DNA of 64,000 nt from contig NZ_JAJITD010000006.1 in the NCBI RefSeq assembly GCF_020880815.1, positions 310,001 to 374,000 of the forward strand. Reading direction: 5' to 3'. Origin of the DNA: Paraburkholderia sejongensis. Lineage in GTDB: Bacteria > Pseudomonadota > Gammaproteobacteria > Burkholderiales > Burkholderiaceae. The position numbers and the translations under genes are program-made. Numbering within the stretch: position 1 is the stretch's first letter; each line of letters opens with the position of its first letter. The notes beneath the pieces were generated by a model. That model searched no databases. It had not been told where the DNA came from and saw nothing but the letters and a program-made list of their open reading frames with translations. Below are positions 1 to 7,583 of the stretch, in pieces.

Positions 1-249
1 CAATTGCCGGCGCTGCGCGAAATGGAGATCTATACGCGCATCGACAGCCGCAGCGATTTGCCCTTCGCGCCGGCCAACGCGATGCAACGCAACAAGGTCG
101 TGTTCGACGACGCAAGCGCGCTGACCGATGCGCTAGCGTCACCGATTCGCGACGCCATGCGCCGCGATTTCCACGCGCTGCCGCCGTATAGCGGGGCGAC
201 TCCTCATTTTGCAATGCGCAGCGTCTACGGTAACCTCGCGGCATACTGA
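1..249 (+). CDS. EthD-family protein, C-terminal part (cut by window start)
   Basis: The frame is open from the first base and stops at TGA 247-249, so the gene begins outside the window; no start in view is convincing. The visible 80-odd residues end in the pattern of the EthD family: a Met-Gln-Arg-Asn-Lys-Val-Val-Phe strand, then an Ala-Ser-Pro-Ile-Arg helix, then a Pro-Pro-Tyr-Ser-Gly turn and a closing His-Phe-Ala-Met strand. EthD proteins are small ferredoxin-like-fold dimers, often found near oxidative catabolic genes, with mostly undefined chemistry. It precedes the LysR gene by 50 bp and may belong to the indole-acetate island, but that is inference. Confidence 0.7.
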   Translation, partial: QLPALREMEIYTRIDSRSDLPFAPANAMQRNKVVFDDASALTDALASPIRDAMRRDFHALPPYSGATPHFAMRSVYGNLAAY

Positions 250-299
250 CCGGCGCGTCGTGCGTCAAGCGACGCGCGTTTCGTTTGCGAGAGCTGCGC

Positions 300-1220
300 A
301 TGACCAAGCCGAATGCCGGTATCCCCGATCTGAATCTGCTGCGCGTGTTTCTCGCGATCTGGGACCTGCGTAGTCTGACCGCGGCCGGCGATCGGCTCGG
401 CCTTACGCAACCGGCGGTCAGTCACGCGCTGCGCCGGCTGCGCACGCTGTTCGAAGACCCGTTGTTCGCGCGTACCCCGAACGGCATGGTTCCCACCGAT
501 GCCGCATTCCGTCTCTACCCGCCGCTCGCGCAAGCGTTCGCGATCATCAACGACGCGGTCCAGCAACTGGCGAAGTTCGAGCCGTCGACCGCGCAGCGGG
601 TATTCCGCGTGTCGATGTCGGATATGTCGGAGTTCTACTTTTTGCCGCCGCTCCTCGCGCTGCTCGATCGCGACGCGCGCGGCATTCGCATCGAAGCGGC
701 CAATGTTCCGGTCGAGTCTGTGAGTGCGGCGATGCGCGCGGGCGAAATCGATCTCGCGCTCGGCTATGTGCCCGGTCTCGACACCGGCTGCGTGAGTCAG
801 ACGCTATTCGTCGACGAGCACGTGTGCGTGGTGCGCGCCGGTCACCCGTTGCGCAAGACGAGGCCGAGCCGCGAAGACCTGGCCGCGCTGCGCTATGTCT
901 ACGCGAGCACGAATGCGACCGGGCACCGGATGGTCGAACAATGGCTCGATGAATTGAACGTGAAGCGCGACGTCGTGCTGCGGCTGCCGCATTTCGTCGT
1001 TGCGCCTGAGATCGTAATGAATACCGATCTCGCGGTGATCTTTCCGAAAAGCATCGCGCAGCGTTTCAATCGCGGTAAGGCTTTCCGGATTCTGCCGCTG
1101 CCGTTTTCTCTGCCACCGATAGAGATCCAGGTACATACGCACACGCAATTCGCGGCGGACGCCGGCATTGCATGGCTGCGCGAAACCATTCGTACGATGT
1201 TCTCGCAGCAGGCCGCATGA
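300..1220 (+). CDS. LysR-family transcriptional regulator
   Basis: A 306-residue LysR regulator. An N-terminal winged helix-turn-helix (about residues 8-65, with the typical Leu-Thr-Gln-Pro-Ala-Val-Ser-His recognition region) is followed by a substrate-binding-protein-like effector domain. An upstream in-frame TTG at 285 exists, but ATG 300 gives the normal N-terminus of the family. It is clearly related to the LysR at 4626-5546: both share the Asp-Leu-Asn-Leu-Leu-Arg-Val-Phe opening and the Arg-Leu-Arg-Thr-Met/Leu-Phe segment. It lies just upstream of an MFS gene on the same strand. Control of the transporter or of the iac genes is likely but not shown. Confidence 0.9.
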   Translation: MTKPNAGIPDLNLLRVFLAIWDLRSLTAAGDRLGLTQPAVSHALRRLRTLFEDPLFARTPNGMVPTDAAFRLYPPLAQAFAIINDAVQQLAKFEPSTAQRVFRVSMSDMSEFYFLPPLLALLDRDARGIRIEAANVPVESVSAAMRAGEIDLALGYVPGLDTGCVSQTLFVDEHVCVVRAGHPLRKTRPSREDLAALRYVYASTNATGHRMVEQWLDELNVKRDVVLRLPHFVVAPEIVMNTDLAVIFPKSIAQRFNRGKAFRILPLPFSLPPIEIQVHTHTQFAADAGIAWLRETIRTMFSQQAA

Positions 1221-1413
1221 GGCGGCGTGAGGCCGCGGAAATGCCGCGACGTACCGCAAAAATCGCGCATTCGGTCTCGCACATTTGCGGCACTGATACC
1301 CGCCGTGCTTTTCGGCTAATTTGACGCCGCTATCTGTCGCCTCGACACTCAGTGACATTCGAAGCCTTTTCCGAAAAGGCCGTCTCTTCCCCACATATCA
1401 GATACGAGTAGAC

Positions 1414-2721
1414 ATGGCTTCCGTTCAATCGTCGATCGCGGATACACGCAGTACCGTGCAATCCGATCGCGCACTCAGAAAAATCGTCATCGCGTCGGTG
1501 GCCGGCAATGCGATGGAGTGGTACGACTTTTTCGTCTACGGCACCGCGGCCGCGCTGGTGCTCGGGCAACTGTTCTTTCCGCCGAATGCGAATCCGCTGA
1601 TCGGCACGATCGGCGCGTTCGCCGCATTCGCGATCGGCTTCATCGCGCGGCCGCTCGGCGGCATCGTGTTCGGGCATATCGGCGATCGTTATGGGCGTCG
1701 CGCGTCGCTGGTGTGGACGCTGATGATCATGGGTTTCGCCACCTTCGGCATCGGGCTCCTGCCGACTTACGACCATATCGGTCTGGCAGCGCCGGCCGCG
1801 CTCGCCGCGTTGCGCCTGCTGCAAGGCGTCGCGTCCGGCGGCGAATGGGGCGGCGGCGTGCTGATGATCAGCGAGAATGCTCCGCCCGAAAAGCGCGGTT
1901 ATTTCGCGGCGTGGAGTCAGTTGGGCGTGGGCGGCGGCTTCGTGCTGTCGTCGGCCGCGTTTCTCGCGGTGCAGGCGCTGCCGCACGATCAGTTCATCTC
2001 GTGGGGCTGGCGTCTGCCGTTTCTCGCCAGCATTCTGATCTTCGCGCTCGGCGTCTATATCCGTCACAACCTGCCGGAGAGCCGCGACTTCGAGAACGCC
2101 GACAAGGCCGGCAAGACCACCCATATGCCGGTGCTCGAAGCGATCAGGCGTCATCCGAAAGAGATCCTGATGGCGATGGGTCTGCGCGTGGCGGAAAACG
2201 GCGGCGCCTATATTTTTCTCGCGTTTTCGCTGGTGTACGGCAAGTTCATCGGCATTTCGAATTCGGTGATGCTGACCGGCGTGATGCTCGCGATGGTCGT
2301 CGAAATGGGCGCGATGCTCGCATGGGGCAAACTGTCGGACCACATCGGGCGCAAGCCGGTGTATATGATCGGCGCGCTCTCGCTGGTGGTGATGGCGTTT
2401 CCGTTTTTCTGGCTGCTCAATACGCATTCGACGCCGCTGGTGTGGCTCGCGTTGGTGCTCGGCACCGCGGTGTGTCATGGCGCGATGATCGGGACCCTGC
2501 CGGCGCTGGTCGGTGAGTTGTTCAGTACGGAGGTTCGTTACTCCGGCGTCGCACTGGGGCATGAAGTGGCGTCGATTTTCGCGGGCGGTTTGTCGCCGTT
2601 GATTGCGACCGCGCTGCTTGCGCGCTATCAGGCTTACTGGCCAGTCGCCGTGTTCCTGATGGTGCTCGGGTTGATTACTGTGGTGACGCTGAGGTTTACG
2701 CACGAGACGCGTCAGCGGTAA
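1414..2721 (+). CDS. MFS transporter, metabolite:H+ symporter (MHS) type
   Basis: A 435-residue inner-membrane carrier with about 12 hydrophobic segments. The first segment carries the MHS/shikimate-transporter signature Gly-Asn-Ala-Met-Glu-Trp-Tyr-Asp-Phe-Phe, and a loop-2 motif (Gly-His-Ile-Gly-Asp-Arg-Tyr-Gly-Arg-Arg) follows. This family imports small organic or aromatic acids with protons. A longer in-frame opening from TTG 1321 exists, but ATG 1414 gives the usual short cytoplasmic N-terminus. It ends before a strong terminator. Its position between a LysR gene and iac genes makes an indole-acetate or aromatic-acid uptake role reasonable; substrate is inferred only. Confidence 0.88.
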   Translation: MASVQSSIADTRSTVQSDRALRKIVIASVAGNAMEWYDFFVYGTAAALVLGQLFFPPNANPLIGTIGAFAAFAIGFIARPLGGIVFGHIGDRYGRRASLVWTLMIMGFATFGIGLLPTYDHIGLAAPAALAALRLLQGVASGGEWGGGVLMISENAPPEKRGYFAAWSQLGVGGGFVLSSAAFLAVQALPHDQFISWGWRLPFLASILIFALGVYIRHNLPESRDFENADKAGKTTHMPVLEAIRRHPKEILMAMGLRVAENGGAYIFLAFSLVYGKFIGISNSVMLTGVMLAMVVEMGAMLAWGKLSDHIGRKPVYMIGALSLVVMAFPFFWLLNTHSTPLVWLALVLGTAVCHGAMIGTLPALVGELFSTEVRYSGVALGHEVASIFAGGLSPLIATALLARYQAYWPVAVFLMVLGLITVVTLRFTHETRQR

Positions 2722-2743
2722 CTCGCGCTCTTTCGCTTCACTT

Positions 2744-2784
2744 AAAAAGCATTCGCGCGGCGTGGGCCGCGCGAATGCTTTTTT
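2744..2784 (+). terminator. Rho-independent terminator after the MFS gene
   Basis: A perfect 18-bp inverted repeat (2744-2761 and 2766-2783) with a 4-nt loop GTGG. The 3' arm ends in a run of six T on the plus strand and the 5' arm begins with five A, so it could act in both directions. It lies 22 bp after the MFS stop codon. Confidence 0.93.
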
Positions 2785-2834
2785 ATATCTGCTTCCCCAA
2801 TGTATTGAGAAATTCGGACCGGATCAGGTTAGGG

Positions 2835-2869
2835 AATGCGCATTCGGAATGTTGTCGGTAATGCGCATT
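2835..2869. promoter_or_regulatory. Paired palindromes upstream of ccdA, probable TA operator
   Basis: The 10-bp palindrome AATGCGCATT occurs exactly twice, at 2835-2844 and 2860-2869, with centres 25 bp apart, 40-75 bp before the antitoxin start. Paired sites of this type are how antitoxin or toxin-antitoxin complexes autoregulate. The role here is inferred from position and symmetry. Confidence 0.65.
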
Positions 2870-2910
2870 GGTGGCAATATCGTAATGAAAACCCACCTCG
2901 GAGGTCCCTC

Positions 2911-3153
2911 ATGGTTGCTGTCTATGCTGCCGTCCCGAAAAAAGCGACGAACGTCTCTTTAGCCGAAAGTCTGCTTGCCGAAGCCAAGGAACTCGGCATC
3001 AACGTGTCTCAGGCAGCGGAAGCTGGTCTGGCGAAGGCCGTGTCCGACGCGCGGGCTGAAGCTTGGCTGGTCGAAAACAGGGAGGCGATCGAAAGCTCCA
3101 ATGCATACGTCGAGAAGCATGGGCTGCCTCTCGCAAAGTACAGGATGTTCTGA
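2911..3153 (+). CDS. ccdA: CcdA-like antitoxin
   Basis: An 80-residue protein of the CcdA family. It has an N-terminal ribbon-helix-helix (about residues 10-45, including Lys-Ala-Thr-Asn-Val-Ser-Leu) and a C-terminal helix with Glu-Ala-Trp-Leu-Val-Glu-Asn-Arg that in CcdA wraps the toxin. ATG 2911 is preceded by GGAGGT at 2900-2905. An in-frame ATG at 2836 lies inside the palindromic operator and is unlikely. The stop overlaps the toxin ATG by one base. CcdA represses the operon and neutralises CcdB. It is flanked by a terminator upstream and iacF downstream, as expected for an inserted maintenance module. Confidence 0.9.
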   Translation: MVAVYAAVPKKATNVSLAESLLAEAKELGINVSQAAEAGLAKAVSDARAEAWLVENREAIESSNAYVEKHGLPLAKYRMF

Positions 3154-3452
3154 TGGCGAGATTCGATGTTTATCGAACCCCGGATGGCGAGGGTTACCTG
3201 CTTGACGTGCAGGCGGACACGATGAGCCATTTCAACACGCGGGTCGTGGTCCCGTTGATGGCGGTAAGGGACGCACCTAAGGTTGCCACTCGGCTCAATC
3301 CGGTATTTGTCATCGAAGGAACGCAGCATTCGATGGTGACTCAATATCTGGGAACCATTCCTGCAAAGGAACTCAGACAGGTGGTTCTGAGCCTTCGTGA
3401 TCGATACGATGAAATTGTTGCTGCGATCGATCTGCTGTTACAGGGGTTCTGA
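3153..3452 (+). CDS. ccdB: CcdB-like toxin
   Basis: A 99-residue CcdB-family protein, translationally coupled to ccdA through the overlap TGATG. The fold signature is present: an N-terminal Phe-Asp-Val-Tyr strand, an Asp-Val-Gln-Ala-Asp segment, an Arg-Val-Val-Val-Pro-Leu strand and a late Arg-Asp-Arg-Tyr-Asp-Glu-Ile helix. In plasmid F CcdB the C-terminal residues Trp-Gly-Ile are needed to poison DNA gyrase. Here the protein ends Gln-Gly-Phe, so the tryptophan is absent. Chromosomal CcdB homologues vary at this end, so toxicity cannot be judged from sequence alone. Confidence 0.88.
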   Translation: MARFDVYRTPDGEGYLLDVQADTMSHFNTRVVVPLMAVRDAPKVATRLNPVFVIEGTQHSMVTQYLGTIPAKELRQVVLSLRDRYDEIVAAIDLLLQGF

Positions 3453-3504
3453 CCATACTGCCCGCGCGGAGCTGGCTGCGTGAGCGACATCGCACCTTCC
3501 CCAA

Positions 3505-3515
3505 CCCCCCCCCCC
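3505..3515. repeat. Homopolymeric C tract (11 C)
   Basis: Eleven consecutive C bases in the intergenic space between ccdB and iacF, about 110 bp before the iacF start. Such a tract can slip during replication. No gene crosses it, so any effect would be on spacing in the leader of iacF. A sequencing artefact in its length is also possible. Confidence 0.6.
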
Positions 3516-3547
3516 AGTAAAATCAGCCTGATTGATGCCTCCATCGC

Positions 3548-3576
3548 TTTTTAATCTATTTGGCTTATCCAAATAG
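3548..3576. promoter_or_regulatory. Candidate regulator site upstream of iacF
   Basis: Two overlapping signals lie 52-80 bp before iacF. One is the box TTTTTAATCTATTTG (3548-3562), which recurs almost unchanged before iacC at 5590-5604. The other is a perfect inverted repeat CTATTTGG-N5-CCAAATAG (3556-3576). A dyad with a T-rich left edge fits a LysR or response-regulator site; which protein binds is not known. Confidence 0.5.
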
Positions 3577-3627
3577 CCCCGCTAACCTTGGCCTATCGTC
3601 CCCAAAGAAACACACCGGAAGGCCATC

Positions 3628-4596
3628 ATGCAAGCTCAAACCCTGAAAGTTCGCGTCGACGCGTTGCGCGAGGAAGCGCATGGCGTGCGCTCGTTCAGCA
3701 TCTCGCGGCTCGATGGGCTGCCATTCGAGCGCTACGAACCGGGCGCGCATATCGACGTGACGAGCCCATCGGGCGTCACGCGCCAATATTCGTTGTGCGG
3801 CGATCCCGAATGCGTGGAGTCGCAAATCTTCGCGGTGAAGAAAGAAGAGCAATCCCGCGGCGGCTCGCGTTCGCTGCATGACGATGTGAGCGTCGGCACC
3901 GAACTGTCGGTCGGCGCGCCGCGCAATCTGTTTCGCCTCGAAGAAAGCGCGAGCGAGCACATCCTGGTCGGCGCGGGCATCGGCATCACCCCGTTGCTGT
4001 CGATGGCCTACCGGCTCGCCGCACGCGGCGCGCGTTTCACGCTGCACTATTTCGCGCGCAGCGAAGCGCATGCGGCGTTCATGTCGCTGCTCACGCGCGA
4101 GCCGTTCGCGCAGCACGTGAAGCTGCATTTCGGCGTCGAGCCGGAAGACCTGAAAGCCGCGCTCGACGCGTGTCTGCACGACGCCGGCAACGGCGCGCAT
4201 GTCTATACCTGCGGGCCGGGTCCGTTCATGGACCGGGTCGTCGAAGCCGCGCAAACGCGCGTGCCCGCCGACGCGATTCATCTCGAACGTTTCAAGGCCG
4301 AGCCGGTGTTGGAAGCCGACACGTCGCTCGACAGTTTCGACGTGCAACTCGCGAGCAGCGGTCAGACGGTGCGGGTGGATGCCAAGACATCGATCGTCGA
4401 AGCGCTCGCGTCGATCGGCATCGAAGTGGACACGTCATGCGGCGAGGGTGTGTGCGGCACCTGCATGGTCGACGTAGTGAGCGGCGAGCCCGAGCATCGC
4501 GACCACTGTCTGAGCAAGGCCGAGCGCGCGAGCAACAGCGTGATCTGCTGCTGTATTTCGCGCTCGCGCTCGCCGGTGCTGGTGCTCGACCTTTGA
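3628..4596 (+). CDS. iacF: PDR/VanB-type ferredoxin-reductase, probable iac oxygenase reductase IacF
   Basis: A 322-residue oxidoreductase of the phthalate-dioxygenase-reductase type, passing electrons from NAD(P)H through flavin and [2Fe-2S] to a Rieske oxygenase. Order of domains: flavin-binding barrel (about 1-105, with Arg-Gln-Tyr-Ser-Leu-Cys), nucleotide-binding domain (about 108-225, Gly-Ala-Gly-Ile-Gly-Ile-Thr-Pro and Thr-Cys-Gly-Pro), and C-terminal plant-type ferredoxin (about 235-322, Cys271-x4-Cys276-x2-Cys279 with the fourth Cys near 308). Within an iac gene set this matches IacF, the partner of IacCD. It ends 29 bp from a convergent LysR gene. Confidence 0.85.
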   Translation: MQAQTLKVRVDALREEAHGVRSFSISRLDGLPFERYEPGAHIDVTSPSGVTRQYSLCGDPECVESQIFAVKKEEQSRGGSRSLHDDVSVGTELSVGAPRNLFRLEESASEHILVGAGIGITPLLSMAYRLAARGARFTLHYFARSEAHAAFMSLLTREPFAQHVKLHFGVEPEDLKAALDACLHDAGNGAHVYTCGPGPFMDRVVEAAQTRVPADAIHLERFKAEPVLEADTSLDSFDVQLASSGQTVRVDAKTSIVEALASIGIEVDTSCGEGVCGTCMVDVVSGEPEHRDHCLSKAERASNSVICCCISRSRSPVLVLDL

Positions 4597-4625
4597 GTGA
4601 GCATCACTGAATCAGAACCTCGGCC

Positions 4626-5546
4626 TCACATCTTCTCGAATCCCGCGAGGATGTCGGTAATCATCCCGCGCATCCACGCGATCCCTTCGTCTTCGTGGAA
4701 GTGTTCGTGCCAGTGCATCGTCACGGCGGCTTTCGGCAACGGGACCGGCAATGCGTAGATACGGAACGCGTCGCCGCGATTGAGAATATGCGCGAGCCGT
4801 TCGGGTAGCGTCGCGAACAGATCGGTCGCGGTCAGTACACCCGGCACCGCGACGAAGTGCGGCAACGCAAGCGCGATATTGCGCCCGACGCCTTGCGCGC
4901 GCAGCGCGTCATCGAGCGCATGGTGACTGTGTTCGAGCGAGCGCACCTGCACATGCGACGCGGCCAGAAAGCGCTCCAGCTTCAGCGTATTGCCGCTCGG
5001 CAAATCCGCGCGCTTTCGCGTCATACACACATACGACTCTTCGAACAGTAGGCTATGCCGGGTAAGCGGCAGCAGCGACGGCAAATTGCCGATTGCGAAG
5101 TCGAGCCTGCTCGAGCGCAGCGCTTCTTCTATCTCCTCCACCGGCAACGGCTCGACCACCAGCTTCACGCGCGGCGCGGCCTGCTGCACGGCCGCGCACA
5201 GCGCCGGCAGATACGCCATCTCACCGGCATCCGATAACGACAGACGAAACGTGCGCGTGCTCGTCGCCGGATCGAAACGCTCCGCGTAACGCAGCGCCTG
5301 CCTGACGGTATCGAGCGCGCGCCCGACGATCTCCGCGAGTTCGAGCGCGACCGGCGTTGGCTGCATGCCCGCGCGCGTGCGAATGAACAGCGTGTCGTCG
5401 AACATCGTGCGCAGCCGGCCGAGCGAGTAGCTGACCGCGGGTTGCGATAGCGCGAGGCGCTCGCCGGCTTTCGTCAGGCTGCGCTCTTCGACAATCGCCT
5501 GAAATACGCGCAGCAGATTGAGATCGACGTGGTCGATGGAAGTCAT
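4626..5546 (-). CDS. LysR-family transcriptional regulator, divergent from iacCD
   Basis: A 306-residue LysR protein with a helix-turn-helix at about residues 8-65 and a C-terminal effector domain. It is divergently oriented from iacC, sharing a 180-bp intergenic region with a clear palindrome, the classic layout for a LysR activator of the adjacent catabolic operon. It is a paralogue of the regulator at 300-1220. Known iac regulators in other bacteria include MarR proteins and two-component systems, so a LysR here would be an added layer. The inducer is unknown; an aromatic intermediate is plausible. Confidence 0.88.
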   Translation of the reverse strand: MTSIDHVDLNLLRVFQAIVEERSLTKAGERLALSQPAVSYSLGRLRTMFDDTLFIRTRAGMQPTPVALELAEIVGRALDTVRQALRYAERFDPATSTRTFRLSLSDAGEMAYLPALCAAVQQAAPRVKLVVEPLPVEEIEEALRSSRLDFAIGNLPSLLPLTRHSLLFEESYVCMTRKRADLPSGNTLKLERFLAASHVQVRSLEHSHHALDDALRAQGVGRNIALALPHFVAVPGVLTATDLFATLPERLAHILNRGDAFRIYALPVPLPKAAVTMHWHEHFHEDEGIAWMRGMITDILAGFEKM

Positions 5547-5568
5547 GGGAACACTCTTGAGATATCAG

Positions 5569-5604
5569 CCGGATTTATCCGGAGACCTGTTTTTAATCGA
5601 TTTG
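5569..5604. promoter_or_regulatory. Candidate operator in the LysR / iacC intergenic region
   Basis: A perfect dyad CCGGATTTATCCGG (5569-5582) lies 23 bp from the LysR start and about 145 bp before iacC. Eight bases further is TTTTTAATCGATTTG (5590-5604), the same box as upstream of iacF with one change. The pairing of a dyad near the regulator gene and a shared box at two iac promoters supports a regulatory role. Confidence 0.5.
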
Positions 5605-5727
5605 ACGCATGATCGTCGCAAAGCGAGACTGATGTCAACGAGAGGATGCGCCGATGTGTTGCACGCGGTTTTGTGCGTCGACGTGCGTCTTCGTTTCGAC
5701 AACGCGACTTTTCCCTACCCCACAAAG

Positions 5728-7011
5728 ATGAGTACGCCGACCTATCAAACCATCGACACCAGCGCTTTAGCCAGGCGCGCCGAGCCCGATCGCATCGCGC
5801 CGTCCCTTTACTACGATCCGGCGTTGTTCGAAGCCGAGCTCGAGCAGATTTTCTACAAGACGTGGATCTGGGTCGCGCACGACAGCGAACTGCCGAAGCC
5901 GGGCGATTTCATCACGACGACGATCGGCCGCCAGCCGGTGATCGTCGTGCGCGAGAAGAGCGGCGCGGTCAACGTGCTGCAAAACCGCTGCCGTCATCGC
6001 GGCGCGACCGTGTGCGAAGAGCACAAGGGCAATGCGAAGGGCTTCACCTGCCCGTACCACAGCTGGTCGTACGCGCTCGACGGCACGTTGCGCGCGCTGC
6101 CGTATGGCGACGGCTACGAGGGCGTGTGCGAGAAAGGCGATCTGCCGCTGAAGAAGCTGCGCGTCGGCGTCTATCAAGGGCTGATCTTCGCGAGCTTCAA
6201 CGAAACGATCGAACCGCTCGAAGATTTTCTCGGCGGCGCGAAGCCGTGGATCGACCTGTTCATGAAGCAGGGCGCCGGCTATCCGATCAAGGCCAACGGC
6301 GAGCACAAGTTCAAGTTCAAGGGCAACTGGAAGATCCAGCTCGAGAACACCACGGACCTGTATCACTTCCCGGTCGTGCACAAGTCGTGGATGAAATCGA
6401 TCGATGACGAAACCGCGGCGGCGATCACCAGCTTCATGACCAGCGACGAAGCGTTCTGCCGCTCGCTCGGCAACGGCCATAGCCTCGCGGTGCTGATGCC
6501 CGAACTGGTCGATCTGGATCAGGACGACGGCGCGCCGCTGCAGGAGCGTTTCAACGAACTGGCCGGGAAACTCGCGGAAAAGCACACGCCGGAAGAAGTG
6601 CGCCGGATCGTGCGCTCGCTGATGGGCGTCGGCTTCAACCTGAACCTGTTCCCGAACCTCGCGCTGTCGATGGCCTTCTTCCGCGTGCTGCGGCCGATTT
6701 CCGCCGAGGAAACCGAGATTCGCCATGTCGCGCTCGCGATGGACGGCGGCCCCGACGAAGCGAACCGCGAACGTCTGCGGATTCACGAACACTTCCAGGG
6801 CCCGTTCGGCTTCGGCAGCCCCGACGACGCCGAAGCATGGGAGCGCGTACAGCGCGGCTCGCATGCGGGACCGGACGTGCCGATCCTCGTCAATCGCGGA
6901 CTGAATCGCGAAACCACCGCCGCGAACGGCGAGAAGACCGCGCACGCAACCGACGAAACCGGCATGCGCGAAGCGTACAGGCAGTGGCGCGCAATGATGG
7001 AGCAGGCATGA
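5728..7011 (+). CDS. iacC: Rieske non-heme iron oxygenase, large subunit (IacC)
   Basis: A 427-residue alpha subunit of an aromatic-ring-hydroxylating oxygenase. The Rieske cluster is complete: Cys88-x-His90-x17-Cys108-x2-His111. The mononuclear iron site is visible as Asn207-x2-Asp210-x2-His213-x4-His218, with the C-terminal Asp/Glu ligand likely in the later domain. Start ATG 5728 gives the usual N-terminus; an upstream in-frame extension runs into the LysR promoter region. The stop overlaps the beta-subunit start. In iac pathways IacCD with IacF acts on an oxidised oxindole-acetate intermediate on the way to catechol; this assignment is by cluster context. Confidence 0.88.
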   Translation: MSTPTYQTIDTSALARRAEPDRIAPSLYYDPALFEAELEQIFYKTWIWVAHDSELPKPGDFITTTIGRQPVIVVREKSGAVNVLQNRCRHRGATVCEEHKGNAKGFTCPYHSWSYALDGTLRALPYGDGYEGVCEKGDLPLKKLRVGVYQGLIFASFNETIEPLEDFLGGAKPWIDLFMKQGAGYPIKANGEHKFKFKGNWKIQLENTTDLYHFPVVHKSWMKSIDDETAAAITSFMTSDEAFCRSLGNGHSLAVLMPELVDLDQDDGAPLQERFNELAGKLAEKHTPEEVRRIVRSLMGVGFNLNLFPNLALSMAFFRVLRPISAEETEIRHVALAMDGGPDEANRERLRIHEHFQGPFGFGSPDDAEAWERVQRGSHAGPDVPILVNRGLNRETTAANGEKTAHATDETGMREAYRQWRAMMEQA

Positions 7012-7508
7012 TGGACGATAGAAACGCACTCTTTTCCCACCAGACCTTCGCGCGCGCGATCGAATTCATCTGGCGCGAAGCCGAATTGCTCGACCGGCGC
7101 GACTATCGCGAGTGGCTCGAACTGTGGGACCCGGCCGGCTACTACGTGGTGCCGATCGATCCGAACACGACCGACTACGCGGCGACGCTGAACTACGCGT
7201 ACGACAATCAGGATATGCGCGAAAAGCGCGTGCAGCGGATGACTTCCGGTTACTCCGCGTCCGCCTCCGATGCGGCGCGCACGGTGCGCACCGTGTCGCG
7301 CTTCACGCTCGCGAGCGATAGCGCGGACATGGTCGAAGTGAAGTCATCGCAGATCGTCATCGCGTACAAGCGGGGCGTGTCGACGATCTTCGCCGCCGAT
7401 CTGACGCACAAGATCAGCATGGCGAGCGGCGAGCCGCGTCTGGTCGAGAAGGTGATCCGCCTGATCGATTCCACCGAAGCGCTGAGCGCGATCGGCTTCC
7501 TGCTCTGA
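7008..7508 (+). CDS. iacD: Ring-hydroxylating oxygenase, small subunit (IacD)
   Basis: A 166-residue beta subunit of the NTF2-like fold, with the family pattern of an N-terminal helix (Phe-Ile-Trp-Arg-Glu-Ala-Glu-Leu-Leu-Asp), Trp-Leu-Glu-Leu-Trp, and a Tyr-Val-Val-Pro-Ile-Asp strand. It is structural and holds the alpha3beta3 hexamer together. Two in-frame ATG codons, 7008 and 7011, both overlap the iacC stop; 7008 (ATGA overlap) is taken. Translational coupling and immediate adjacency to iacC support the pairing. Confidence 0.88.
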   Translation: MMDDRNALFSHQTFARAIEFIWREAELLDRRDYREWLELWDPAGYYVVPIDPNTTDYAATLNYAYDNQDMREKRVQRMTSGYSASASDAARTVRTVSRFTLASDSADMVEVKSSQIVIAYKRGVSTIFAADLTHKISMASGEPRLVEKVIRLIDSTEALSAIGFLL

Positions 7509-7527
7509 TCTATACGAACACGGCCAC

Positions 7528-7559
7528 GGGCCGGCCGGTACTCGCAACCCGGCCGGCCC
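7528..7559 (+). terminator. GC-rich hairpin between iacD and the tautomerase gene
   Basis: A perfect 11-bp inverted repeat (GGGCCGGCCGG at 7528-7538, CCGGCCGGCCC at 7549-7559) with a 10-nt loop, followed six bases later by TTTT. It could be a weak terminator or an mRNA-stability element that lowers expression of the downstream tautomerase relative to iacCD. Confidence 0.5.
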
Positions 7560-7583
7560 ACGCCGTTTTACTCGCGAATCACC

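Noticed and set aside
1330..2703. Long minus-strand ORF of 457 codons opposite the MFS gene
   Set aside because: It is antisense to a clear MFS gene and has an Arg/His/Gln-rich composition caused by GC-rich codons.
2762..2962. 66-codon ORF starting in the terminator
   Set aside because: Overlaps the terminator and the ccd operator with no ribosome site; the ccdA frame is different and well supported.
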